From NCBI GenBank assembly GCA_003990745.1, contig RBNI01006434.1, positions 1 to 11,335 on the forward strand: a DNA stretch of 11,335 nt, in the 5' to 3' direction. Under the pieces are notes generated by a model that did no database searches, was not told the origin of the DNA, and saw nothing but the letters and a program-made list of their open reading frames with translations. This document shows, one piece after another, positions 1 to 6,746 of the stretch. Position numbers and translations under genes: made by a program. Positions within the stretch are counted from its first letter, which is position 1. Each line of letters begins with the position of its first letter. This stretch comes from Jimgerdemannia flammicorona (Eukaryota; Mucoromycota; Endogonomycetes; Endogonales; Endogonaceae).

Positions 1-6
1 GGGTAA

Positions 7-210
7 ATGAGTAGCGGATCGAATCGTGTATCGTGTAGAAGGGACAGAGCATGTTATTGGTTGATCTTTACCTTGGAATTTGAAGAGGATGGCATCATAG
101 GGCCAAGGAACAACCAGACACAACGTGGTGGCAAACACGACATAGATGAATTGAACAGTGAAGAGGAAATTGAGGCTGCAGTGAATGAATCGAACAAAGT
201 GGAAGATTAG
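7..210 (+). CDS. Possible 3'-terminal exon of a plus-strand gene (partial, 5' part outside window)
   Basis: An open frame runs to TAG at 208-210. Its last 45 or so codons read as an acidic, polar tail (HDIDELNSEEEIEAA near the end), typical of a real protein C-terminus. The first 20 or so codons (Cys/Arg-rich) look less protein-like. GTAAAT at 3-8 could be an intron donor, with the exon starting downstream at one of several AG dinucleotides (for example after 38, 47 or 84). The ATG at 7 is therefore probably not the real start. No domain is recognisable. It would lie tail to tail with the minus-strand gene whose stop is at 207-209. It could also be a chance frame. Confidence 0.25.
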   Translation: MSSGSNRVSCRRDRACYWLIFTLEFEEDGIIGPRNNQTQRGGKHDIDELNSEEEIEAAVNESNKVED

Positions 211-864
211 TCACACGGTGCAAATAACGAACGGGTTTCCTTCAGAAGACAATAATCAAATTTAGAAATAACCAACCACTTCGCTTGCCCCTTATAAGAT
301 AGGGCAGCCAGAATAGACACCTCCATCAGGTTATGCAGTGCTCCAAACGGGGACCACAGCTTGCCCAAGTCCACGATGAAGAACGAGAGGACGGTCGTAG
401 AGGTCAAGATGATGTACCAAGCGATGACGGAGGTGAGGAGGCGCGCGGACCGTTGTTCTTTGTTGATGTGGGCGTTATCAGTGAACAGGCGACCATAGCG
501 AAGGGAAACGTAGGCACCGATGAACGTGCCCATGACCGACCAGAGGGTCACGGCGTCAATCGTCTGGGCATCCCAGCCTGCGGTGGAGGGGTTGATGAGT
601 TGGGTTCCATGTGGTATGACCCCTACATCACATCATTCAAGCAATCCCGGGATGGAGATCATTTCGCTTACCCTTTCGGTACCCATGCCACGTAGGGTAA
701 CCAGTGAGCCTGGCAGGTCCCTGGGGCGCTTCACGATGCTTGGGAGGAAGAGGGGAGGGGGTCGGGGTCGCGGTCGCGGCTTCGGAGGGCCTCTGAGCGG
801 TAACCAAGACGGTGAAGACAAGCAACGTCACAAGGACGGCGAGCGTAGAGGGACGAGAAAGCAT
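207..864 (-). CDS. Two-exon gene for a predicted small secretory-pathway membrane protein (202 aa), function unknown
   Basis: The ATG is at 864-862. Exon 1 (864-672) gives 64 codons plus one base. A 49-nt intron (671-623) joins it in frame to exon 2 (622-207), which ends in TAA, for 202 residues in total. Residues 1-23 form a signal peptide: a hydrophobic core (LAVLVTLLVFTVL) and then VTA before Gln24. Residues 27-52 are Ala/Thr/Pro-rich and low in complexity. Hydrophobic, probably membrane-spanning stretches lie at about 89-105, 126-148 and 156-173. A basic, polar loop (HINKEQRSAR) sits between the first two. I do not recognise the family. The last 22 residues after GQAKW look less conserved in style, so the true end may differ if there is a further intron. 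Support comes from the frame agreement across the intron, the canonical splice sites and the signal peptide starting at the first ATG. Confidence 0.62.
623..671 (-). other. Short spliceosomal intron of the 202-aa gene
   Basis: On the minus strand the donor is G|GTAAGC at 671 and the acceptor is GATGTAG at 623. A possible branch region TGCTTGAATGA lies about 20 nt upstream of the acceptor. The length of 49 nt is typical of filamentous ascomycetes. Unspliced, exon 1 hits a stop after 75 codons. Spliced, the phase-1 junction restores one frame through to the stop at 207. Confidence 0.65.
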
Positions 865-912
865 GATTTAAAGGGAAATGCTGAAGAAGAGCTGGGTAGC
901 GGTAGGTCACAG

Positions 913-920
913 GTTATAAG
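913..920 (-). promoter_or_regulatory. TATA-like element upstream of the 202-aa gene
   Basis: The minus strand reads CTTATAAC, 49 to 56 nt before the ATG at 864. The position suits a fungal core promoter, but such short AT-rich strings are common and there is no independent support. Confidence 0.2.
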
Positions 921-1602
921 CAACAGCCACACGTGAACCACCGCAGCTTGCAATTGGAGAAACGTTCGCTTCGACTCGGTGTGGGTACCGTCGTACTGAG
1001 CGTCCCATATAGTTTCAGGAGCTGGGAGATCGCTTAACCTTTGCGGACTAGAATACCTCTTTGCAAAATTCTTTGCAGGGGTTGGTGACGTACCACACGT
1101 TACACATAAACCTTACTCCTTGATCCATTTCCCTGGAGGATCACTCCGGGCTTTCGATTGTTTGTGAAACACTATGCCAATGTTTACTCCAATTTGGGAT
1201 AGCAGTTCTTGTGATCCCACTAAAATGGTCAATGTTAAAAAACCCTGAGAAGCTTCTCGATTTCCCCAGTGAGGAAAATAAAATGCTTGTAACTTTCCTT
1301 TCCCCCCGGCTTCGCTTCTCCAGCAACCCTGTTATTTATTCCATAATAAGCGTACCCTCTGGCTCGTTCTGATCACGGATCTTGCTGATCATGTGTGTTT
1401 CGAACCATAACCTACATCGTCTTCATCAACATCCAAATCGTACCAGATAACAACAATGTGAGAGGTCTGTCCAAGCAGTTGACACCTCCCCAAAGCAATG
1501 CAAATGGTAACAGATATGAGACAATGGGGGAGACAAATCAAGGTTAGGAGGTGCGATTTTCCCTCTGGTAGAAAGGACTGTCAGACTCAAAAAAAAAAAA
1601 AT

Positions 1603-1621
1603 TGAGTTACGGCCTAACTCA
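1603..1621. repeat. Perfect inverted repeat, 7-bp arms with a 5-nt spacer
   Basis: The sequence is TGAGTTA-CGGCC-TAACTCA. It overlaps a second short inverted repeat, CCTAA-CTCA-TTAGG, and follows A13 flanked by CTCAA/TTGAG. Such clustered small palindromes occur in LTRs and at element ends, but nothing else in the flanks defines an element. Confidence 0.5.
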
Positions 1622-1630
1622 TTAGGCTTA

Positions 1631-1650
1631 CTTTGGGTAACTTTGGGTAA
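1631..1650. repeat. Tandem duplication of a 10-mer
   Basis: CTTTGGGTAA occurs twice in direct succession, just after the palindrome cluster. It may be replication slippage or a small target duplication. No function is implied. Confidence 0.55.
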
Positions 1651-2299
1651 ACATAGATGCAGATGGGACGGGTACACAAAGACGCAATTTGATATTCATT
1701 CACCTCACGTTGGATGTGTCGTGTCATGACCGACTTTCCCATTATTGTGCTGTTCAACTTGATGTTTTATTTAGGATGAAGATGGACCTGGCGTGATGCA
1801 AGCATATGACCTTGGGGCATACACGGAGTCCAGCCGACGTAAATCGCATCAAATTGAGATGGGTCATTAGGTTAGGGAGGAGACGTCATTGCTGTACCGT
1901 ATCTGGGGGTGCTCCAAATCGAGCAATTCTTGGTGAGACATTGTGCCGCGCTACACCTGTGTTGGTGTTTATGTTTTTTCACATAAATGGGCGGGGCGGA
2001 ATGGCTCGAACGCGTTAACTGTTGGGGGTAAAAAATGACCCTAGCCGAGTTGGAGATCGGTGATGGATCAAAGCCTTTCATGGTAGATTCAGATAACATT
2101 TTTTTTTTTTTACCAGTTACACTAAATACAATACGCCGCATGGTGCGACCTTTAGTAAATTATCCCACAAGTCGCAGCGTAGGGCAACCGTATGTAGAAC
2201 AGTAAAGTAAAATCACAAAGAGACGGCGCCCGATTCAAAATATGCCCGAATTGTATAGGCTTGGCGGACTGACGAGTACAGTAACCAATATATAGTGCG

Positions 2300-2543
2300 A
2301 CCAATCTATAAACCTCAATGGTATAGAACATAACAAAAGATATCTCTATTAAAAAACCAAATTCTATAGATTAATTCTCTGATTGATTTACTATAATTCT
2401 ATAAAGCCAGAATTTTTATTTTTCACATCTTTTTTTTTTTTAAAAAAAAAATATTTTTATTATGTTGAATCAGATTTTGACACACCGTGAGAAATTAATA
2501 TAAATTTTATAATACCATATAAATTTTATAATAATAAATAAAT
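2300..2543. other. Start of the AT-rich block, no gene seen
   Basis: Base composition falls sharply here, with many TA-rich words such as TTCTATAGATTAA and CTATAATTCTATAAA. A T12 run followed directly by A10 (2430-2451) forms a perfect AT palindrome. There is no coding signal. It is probably a decayed repeat. Confidence 0.5.
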
Positions 2544-2957
2544 AATGAGATGAATGACAGACAATTAAGGACGATTGAGATGGATGATTGAGACGACGAG
2601 ACGGAAGATTGAGACGAACGATTGAGATGAACGAGACGGACGAGACGGAAGAGACGGACGATTGAGGCGGATGATTGAGACGGATGATTGAGACGGACGA
2701 TTGAGATGGACGATTGAGACGGACGATGGAGACGGACAATTGTGACGGACGAGATGGACGATTGAGATGGATGATTAAGATGGACGATTGAGATGGATGA
2801 GACGGACGAGATGGACAAGATGGACGATTGAGATGGACTTGAGACGGATGATTGAGACGGATGATTGAGACGGACAAGACGGACGATGGAGACAGATGGT
2901 TGAGACGGACGATTGAGATAGATGATTGAGATTAGACGGACGATTGAGATGGATAAT
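2544..2957. repeat. Degenerate minisatellite with 13-nt and 9-nt units, purine-rich on the plus strand
   Basis: The basic unit is GATTGAGAYGGAY (13 nt), repeated over about 410 nt with many C/T variants. It is mixed with 9-nt units (GAGAYGGAC) that lack the ATTG core. The plus strand is almost entirely A, G and T, with C nearly confined to GAC/ACG words, so the strands are strongly asymmetric. The 13-nt period rotates through all frames and leaves overlapping stop-free minus-strand frames (to about 155 codons of Ser/Ile/Val/Arg/Gln repeats). These are by-products of the repeat, not genes. Confidence 0.85.
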
Positions 2958-3020
2958 TGAAAACTTATTATCAATTTATTTATATATTTACATTATATCA
3001 AGAATTTGGCAATGAGAATG

Positions 3021-3051
3021 TTATATATATATATATGTATATATACATATA
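3021..3051. repeat. TA dinucleotide tract ending in a palindrome
   Basis: An alternating TA run continues into TATATGTATATATACATATA, which is self-complementary. On the minus strand it follows directly on the C-terminal transposase remnant, whose frame runs out into it. Confidence 0.6.
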
Positions 3052-3257
3052 GCAGATTCTGCGAACATTCCTGCTAACCCTTTATGGTATGCACCCATAT
3101 ATCTAAAAGATTTTCTAGTATATTTACAAATAGTTAGTAATTTAATACTATCTAAAGCTTGAGGAATAATTTTATTTGTAAATAATTTTACAGCTCTTTA
3201 ATATATTATATTATGATAAATTGTCAATAAACTATCATTCTATAATTCTCATTTTTA

Positions 3258-3310
3258 AAAAATTATATTTATTTTTTATTTTTTTTTTTTTTTTATATTT
3301 TTTATTTTAA

Positions 3311-3341
<31 letters not shown>

Positions 3342-3350
3342 CTTTTTCTT
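3258..3350. repeat. T-rich low-complexity tract between the two transposase fragments
   Basis: Several T runs of 10 to 20 bases are interrupted by single A or C. It occupies the place where the central part of the transposase should be and probably marks a deletion or slippage-expanded scar. Confidence 0.6.
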
Positions 3351-3493
3351 CTAATTTAAATTAATTTTATTAATATTTAAAGCATCTTCTACAAATGCTT
3401 GATGTTATGTTGAATTATCAAAAGCAAAAATTGAATAACTAGGATGAGCAACATTTGGAAGAGTATGAGTAAATCAACATAGTACTATATCAG

Positions 3494-3549
3494 ACAGCTG
3501 CTAGCTGTACTGCAAAAACTAATTGGCTTTATTCACACCTCGGGCGAGG
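3494..3549. repeat. Two small palindromes at the edge of a GC-normal island
   Basis: ACAGCT-GCT-AGCTGT (3494-3508) and CCTCG-GG-CGAGG (3538-3549) are perfect inverted repeats. They lie at the left end of a roughly 350-bp block (about 3490-3840) whose composition is nearer normal than the AT-rich DNA on both sides. Confidence 0.45.
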
Positions 3550-3651
3550 AGTGTTTGTATATACATTTCTGTTAATATTGCAATGCCGAATAATGCCAAA
3601 GGAAGATAAGACGGAGAATATCTGTAATGACCCTATGTATACAAGAACCGA

Positions 3652-3957
3652 TCATGTGGAGGGACAAGATTCAAAGTCACTATATACTGTCTTCCAAGCC
3701 ACCAGATTCTGAAGATGACGCAAACAAAAAAGAGCGACAGAGTAGACCCCATCACAGAACAAGGAACCGTTTTCTATAATTGTTTTCATTCCGTGGCCCA
3801 ATCGTTCTTTCAGCGATGACATCAAATTTTGTCACAAGACCAGATTTAGGCCGATCTTAATAAATTTCATTAAATAAAATCAATAATTTAAATTTCTGGT
3901 ATTTTCGCTAGTTTCATCAGCAATTCCTAATTCTGTCCATAGTTTTATTTCTTCTTC
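3652..3957 (-). pseudogene. Unidentified decayed coding fragment with two in-frame TGA codons
   Basis: One minus-strand frame runs 102 codons from 3957 to TGA at 3652. It is interrupted only by TGA at 3880-3882 and at 3832-3834. The translation looks protein-like: LWTELGIADETSENTRNLNY, then LKERLGHGMKTIIENGSLF, then a short hydrophobic stretch and a SDFESCPST end. I do not recognise the family. Both internal stops could come from TGG by a single G-to-A change, in line with the damage seen elsewhere. No upstream start or splice site is convincing because the frame runs back into the AT-rich DNA and the 76-A tract. It lies on the same strand as the transposase remnant and could belong to the same element. 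Confidence 0.4.
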
Positions 3958-3996
3958 GCAAAATTAAGCAATTACAATTTCAAAATTTTAAGTTTG

Positions 3997-4072
<76 letters not shown>
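3997..4072. repeat. Uninterrupted 76-base A tract
   Basis: This is the longest homopolymer in the window. It may be the poly(A) tail of a retroposed plus-strand sequence ending near 3996, or slippage expansion. No AATAAA at a suitable distance and no flanking target duplication were found, so the origin is open. Its exact length is uncertain in any sequencing. Confidence 0.7.
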
Positions 4073-4075
<3 letters not shown>

Positions 4076-4297
4076 CTTATTTAATTTTTATTTAAATTTA
4101 AAAAATTAAAAATAGAATATAAATTTATATTATCAACTAAAAAATAGATAATATATATAATAAATAATTTCTCTATTTAAGATTAGTTTTTAGAATTTAT
4201 TATATATAGTAAATTATTATAATATAATATTATTTACTAAATTATACTAAAATTGATAAGTTAAGTATTTTTATTATTAGAAATATTATTACTAATA
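4073..4297. other. AT-rich spacer, nothing recognised
   Basis: It is nearly all A and T with frequent TA steps and no open frame or repeat of note. It ends in ACTAATA directly before the 3' LTR. The target duplication of the LTR element cannot be confirmed because its other end lies beyond the window. Confidence 0.5.
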
Positions 4298-4780
4298 TGT
4301 ATTAATATTTGTAATTGTTCTCATTTCTTTAAGAGAAAGTAGTTATATTAGACTAATAATTTTAATAGATCTAAAATAGCTTTAAGAGATACTTATAGGT
4401 TTAAGTATTTTCAAAAGAATTCTGAGAGAAGATATTCTGAGCTTTATTCAAGTAGAGAATAAGGATATTTATACAAGATCTGAAAGAAAGTTCTGGAAGG
4501 ATTTTAGAAAAAAAAGAAAAAAGCTAAGAAATAGATTTTTTAGCAAAGATAACTAATAGAATTCTACAATATTTCAAAAGGTTCTATAACTAGCTAAGAT
4601 AAAATACTTGGTGCTGAGAAAAAATAAGAATGTTCTAGTGATATCTTAGTATCAAGAGAAGATTTCTAGGTATTTGAAAGATACTGAAATATAATAGAAT
4701 ATTTAAGAAAAGATAAGAAAAGATTAAAGAAAAGATACAAAAAAGTATTAAGACTAAGATATAACTGTGAAATTATTACA
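4298..4780 (-). repeat. 3' LTR of the chromovirus
   Basis: The plus strand starts TGTATTAATA and ends AATTATTACA, so the LTR has TG...CA ends and terminal inverted repeats (TGTAWTAAT/ATTATTACA). Its outer end matches the partial LTR at 11210. The shared core is TTTCTTTAAGAGAAAGT, followed by alignable sequence through TTAAGAGATACTTAT (around 4324-4393 versus 11248-11316). The inner end abuts a polypurine tract. The length is 483 bp. Confidence 0.85.
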
Positions 4781-4793
4781 TTTCTTTCTCTTT
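4781..4793 (-). promoter_or_regulatory. Polypurine tract (plus-strand DNA primer of the element)
   Basis: The minus strand reads AAAGAGAAAGAAA directly before the TG of the 3' LTR. This is the expected place and composition for the RNase H-resistant primer of second-strand synthesis. It also confirms the element orientation and the inner LTR boundary. Confidence 0.8.
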
Positions 4794-5130
4794 AAGAACT
4801 AATATTCTTATTGAGTTCTTAGATTATATAAGACCTAATATACTTAATAAAAACTTCTCAAATTTGTATTAGTATATTAGTGATGACTAGATATCCTTAT
4901 ATAGAATAGAGGGCTTATTATCAGACTAACTAACTGAAAGAGGTTCAAACCTAGCTAGTAGCTTCATTTTGGTAGACTTTTTATTCACTAGATATTCTAC
5001 TAATTCTGGGATCCCAAAGTAAACTTCTGATATATAAGACACTAATTATTACTATAGATTATTAATAATTTAAAAAAGTTATTATAAAGATTAGATAATA
5101 TATTTTATCTTAAAGTCTTGGACTAGGTCT
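4794..5130 (-). pseudogene. Remnant of the pol 3' end and 3' untranslated part
   Basis: This lies between the chromodomain and the polypurine tract. Short protein-like stretches such as NKKSTKMKLLARFEP can be read on the minus strand near 4990-4930, but stops prevent defining the original end of pol. No separate gene is seen. Confidence 0.4.
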
Positions 5131-5275
5131 TGAGAGTTCTTGAGATTAATTAGTAGTTTCTAGATAGTTTGTATTCAGAGTAGTCCATCTACTTAACTAG
5201 ATATTTAAAATAATGATAGCAGATTTATTTGTTAAGAATTTTCTCAACTTTATACTCAATATAGTCTTCAATAAT
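5131..5275 (-). pseudogene. Chromodomain at the pol C-terminus (broken)
   Basis: The minus strand from 5269 reads EDYIEYKVEKILNK, stop, ICYHYFKYLVK, stop, MDYSEYKLS. This is the chromodomain pattern Y.VE.IL...R.....YLVKW.GY in order, with the Trp after LVK replaced by a stop. In chromoviruses this domain at the end of integrase reads histone marks and steers insertion into heterochromatin. Here it is separated from the integrase core by the nested retroposon at 5413-6740. Confidence 0.75.
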
Positions 5276-5395
5276 TATAGAGATACATAGCTTGAGAATT
5301 CAACTAGAGTAGAGTAGTAACTAGTTTCAGGTCTTGAGATATGATATATAAAAGACTGGATATATTCTTATAGTTTTAGGTAGCTTGAGATAATA
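5276..5395 (-). pseudogene. Integrase C-terminal segment, left of the nested insertion
   Basis: The minus strand at about 5393-5325 reads SYYLKLPKTIRIYPVFYIS. This is the PxxxxIHPVFHVSLL-type motif that lies near the end of the integrase C-terminal domain in Ty3/Gypsy elements. It continues the frame interrupted at 6758 and shows that the insertion split the integrase. Confidence 0.7.
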
Positions 5396-5412
5396 AGAGG
5401 ATACAGAGACTT
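5396..5412. repeat. Target-site duplication, left copy
   Basis: AGAGGATACAGAGACTT occurs here and again, identically, at 6741-6757 right after the second poly(A). The bases outside the pair read on into the chromovirus integrase frame. The length and the link to poly(A) fit target-primed reverse transcription by a LINE-type machinery. Confidence 0.9.
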
Positions 5413-6555
5413 CAGCTCCTTTCTCCGCTACCTTACTGGTCACAAGGTTTGGTAGGCAACCTTCCAAGTCCCCTTTCCCCTATTATTACCCCCTCTACCT
5501 CGGGTTGGTTTGCTGTGCCTGCATGGGTATGGTGGGAGGAGGGCAATGGTGATGAGTTGCCCCTTTATCAGTGTTGGATCGGTATCTTCTCCACTTTTTC
5601 ACAATTTCTGATACCTTCAGCTGTGTCTGGAGTGTATCCGTTTTGGTGTGGTGCCTTCTTCCTTTTGCCATTGCTAACAAGGTGCTGTCTCGGTGTATCT
5701 CGGGCTATGTAGGGAGTCAGCCGACCTTGGGCATCTAGTGCTCAGTGTAGGTTATCTGCAGGTTCTCGGTGCCTGTGGTGGGGCCCTCTGGCTTTGGCGA
5801 GCTTCCTGGCGAGTGTGGTTCTGGCATAGGTGACTGCTTTTCAGGTGATTTCGGGATGGGAGGGGAGATGGCCATCACAGATAGGAGGAAGGGTGATAAT
5901 GGTGAACCAGTAGAGTGCCAGGCTGGGGGCGGTCATTGGGGCTGGGGCAGATGCTGCTTCGATGGGGCCTTTTGATTGGTGCGGTGTAGTTAGGTGGTAG
6001 GTGACACTCTCAGCTTCTTTTGGTGGGTAGCGGGGTGAGGCCCCAGTCATTAGGGGGGGTTGGGGGGCCCGAGGCTACCCATTTCAGACGTCTTGGCTGC
6101 ACTCAACTGGAACCGGGAACTGACATGGCAACGTGATCGAGGCCCACAGGCTTGAGTAGTGGGGTATTGGGGGTTTCCTCCCACCTCATGTGTAAGTCCT
6201 TTACTCATCTCAACTGAGAGAACCAGGCCCTACCCACTGTGTTGTACTTTGATGAGGGTTTTTTCTTTGCCTGTCATTCTCTTTGGGGTGGCAGGGGCTA
6301 TTCTATTCAGCTCGGGTGTGGCCTTATACATATGTTGGGTTCTCAGGCATACGCTTTCGGTCATTGGCATATGGTTGGATTTCCCCTGGTGGTAGGGAGA
6401 GCATGGTGTGCAGAATGAGGTGTGGGCCAACATAGGCCCTGCTGTGCCTGGTATAGTCGAGCTGCTGGACAATAGCTAGTCTAGGTTAAATGAGGGGGCA
6501 GTGCTTGGTGGGTGGTGGGGGAGGGTTTTGGCCTATATAGTCTAGGTTTCCTTCT

Positions 6556-6561
6556 AATAAA
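6556..6561 (+). terminator. Poly(A) signal of tail copy 1
   Basis: AATAAA lies 24 nt before the first A tract (6585-6618), the usual spacing for a cleavage and polyadenylation signal. Confidence 0.6.
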
Positions 6562-6581
6562 AATCTGCAGGACATGAGTCC

Positions 6582-6622
<41 letters not shown>

Positions 6623-6678
6623 CAGAGCTTGGAGGGAGGAGAGGAAGAGTTATGGACTATATAGTCTAGGTTTCCTTC

Positions 6679-6684
6679 TAATAA
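6679..6684 (+). terminator. Poly(A) signal of tail copy 2
   Basis: AATAAA lies 24 nt before the second A tract (6708-6741), the same spacing as in copy 1. Confidence 0.6.
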
Positions 6685-6705
6685 AAATCTGCAAGACATG
6701 AGTTC

Positions 6706-6740
<35 letters not shown>

Positions 6741-6746
<6 letters not shown>

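Larger units (their letters stand above)
950..2300. other. Non-AT-rich intergenic stretch without a supportable gene
   Basis: Base composition is similar to the genic edge and unlike the AT-rich DNA to the right. Open frames on both strands (for example 1141-1326, 1426-1677, 1806-2018, 1872-2141) are short, overlap each other and show no domain, signal peptide or splice structure. The stretch contains a 13-A run (1589-1601), a small palindrome (1603-1621), a doubled 10-mer (1631-1650) and a T run at 2100-2111. No tRNA-like fold with a matching T arm was found by eye. Confidence 0.5.
3021..3480 (-). pseudogene. Decayed DDE-superfamily transposase, two separated fragments
   Basis: Read on the minus strand, 3470-3350 gives a frame with SIFAFDNST and then HQAFVEDALNINKINLN. 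This resembles the FDN...H...EDAL block around a catalytic Asp in DDE endonuclease-type transposases common in fungal genomes. A second block at 3197-3040 reads IIPQALDSIKLLTICKYTRK and SFRYMGAYHKGLAG, which resembles the C-terminal region of the same family. The protein between the blocks, normally a long stretch, is replaced by about 150 bp of A/T-rich low-complexity DNA. At least one in-frame stop (TAA inside the FDN block) is present. The family link rests on memory of the motif pattern, not an alignment. The copy is clearly inactive. Confidence 0.6.
5413..6740 (+). mobile_element. Nested retroposon with doubled poly(A) tail, no recognised coding content
   Basis: A segment of about 1.33 kb with roughly balanced GC sits inside DNA of very low GC. 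It is flanked by identical 17-bp target duplications and ends in poly(A) on the plus strand. Each of its two tails has AATAAA 24 nt before the A tract (6556-6561 with A from 6585; 6679-6684 with A from 6708), so the source was a polyadenylated Pol II-type transcript. The plus strand is rich in G and T. Open frames reach only about 87 codons (5449-5712, with a hydrophobic Trp-rich translation) and show no reverse transcriptase, endonuclease or zinc-finger motif. No Pol III A/B boxes are evident. It could be a non-autonomous LINE-dependent element, a 5'-truncated LINE 3' part, or a retrocopy of a long non-coding RNA or UTR. CpA sites remain unmutated. Confidence 0.82.
6492..6740 (+). repeat. Two diverged direct copies of the retroposon tail
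   Basis: Copy 1 is 6492-6618 and copy 2 is 6619-6740. Both run from a G-rich start (GGCAGTGCTTGG versus GGCAGAGCTTGG) through CTATATAGTCTAGGTTTCC, AATAAAAATCTGCA, GACATGAG and CATT into an A tract of about 34 bases. They differ most in the G-rich part. The word TAGTCTAGGTT also occurs at 6478-6488, so the repeat history may be longer. Confidence 0.85.

Noticed and set aside
240..290. A second intron near the 3' end of the 202-aa gene (GC donor or weak GT donor with CTGAAG acceptor)
   Set aside because: The donor sites are non-canonical and the frame is open without it. It is kept only as a caveat on the C-terminus.
633..821. Minus-strand frame 633-821
   Set aside because: It is an alternative frame of exon 1 and lacks the signal peptide and the in-frame splice.
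333..936. Plus-strand open frames 333-695 and 520-936
   Set aside because: They lie antisense to the spliced minus-strand gene, have low-complexity Arg/Gly-rich translations and no supporting signals.
1141..2141. Open frames 1141-1326, 1426-1677, 1806-2018 and 1872-2141
   Set aside because: They are short, mutually overlapping on both strands, and without domain, signal peptide or splice structure.
2544..2957. CRISPR array
   Set aside because: The units are 9 to 13 nt and contiguous, with no unique spacers, and the context is eukaryotic.
2470..2974. Minus-strand frames of 135 and 155 codons with SIVRLNHPSQSS-like repeats
   Set aside because: They are by-products of a 13-nt minisatellite that has no stop in these frames. 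The two frames overlap and encode the same repeat shifted by one base.
3021..3480. Mitochondrial DNA insertion
   Set aside because: AT content and TGA codons suggested it, but the readable blocks fit a DDE transposase and no mitochondrial gene motif was seen.
4935..4960. tRNA T-arm-like GGTTCAAACC near 4942
   Set aside because: No acceptor, D-arm or anticodon arm could be folded around it, and it lies inside the chromovirus 3' part.
5449..6472. Open frames in the retroposon (5449-5712, 5495-5680, 5769-5975, 5841-6050, 6159-6395, 6230-6472)
   Set aside because: All are under 90 codons, on both strands, with no recognisable motif and no agreement between frames. They are listed only as part of the element.
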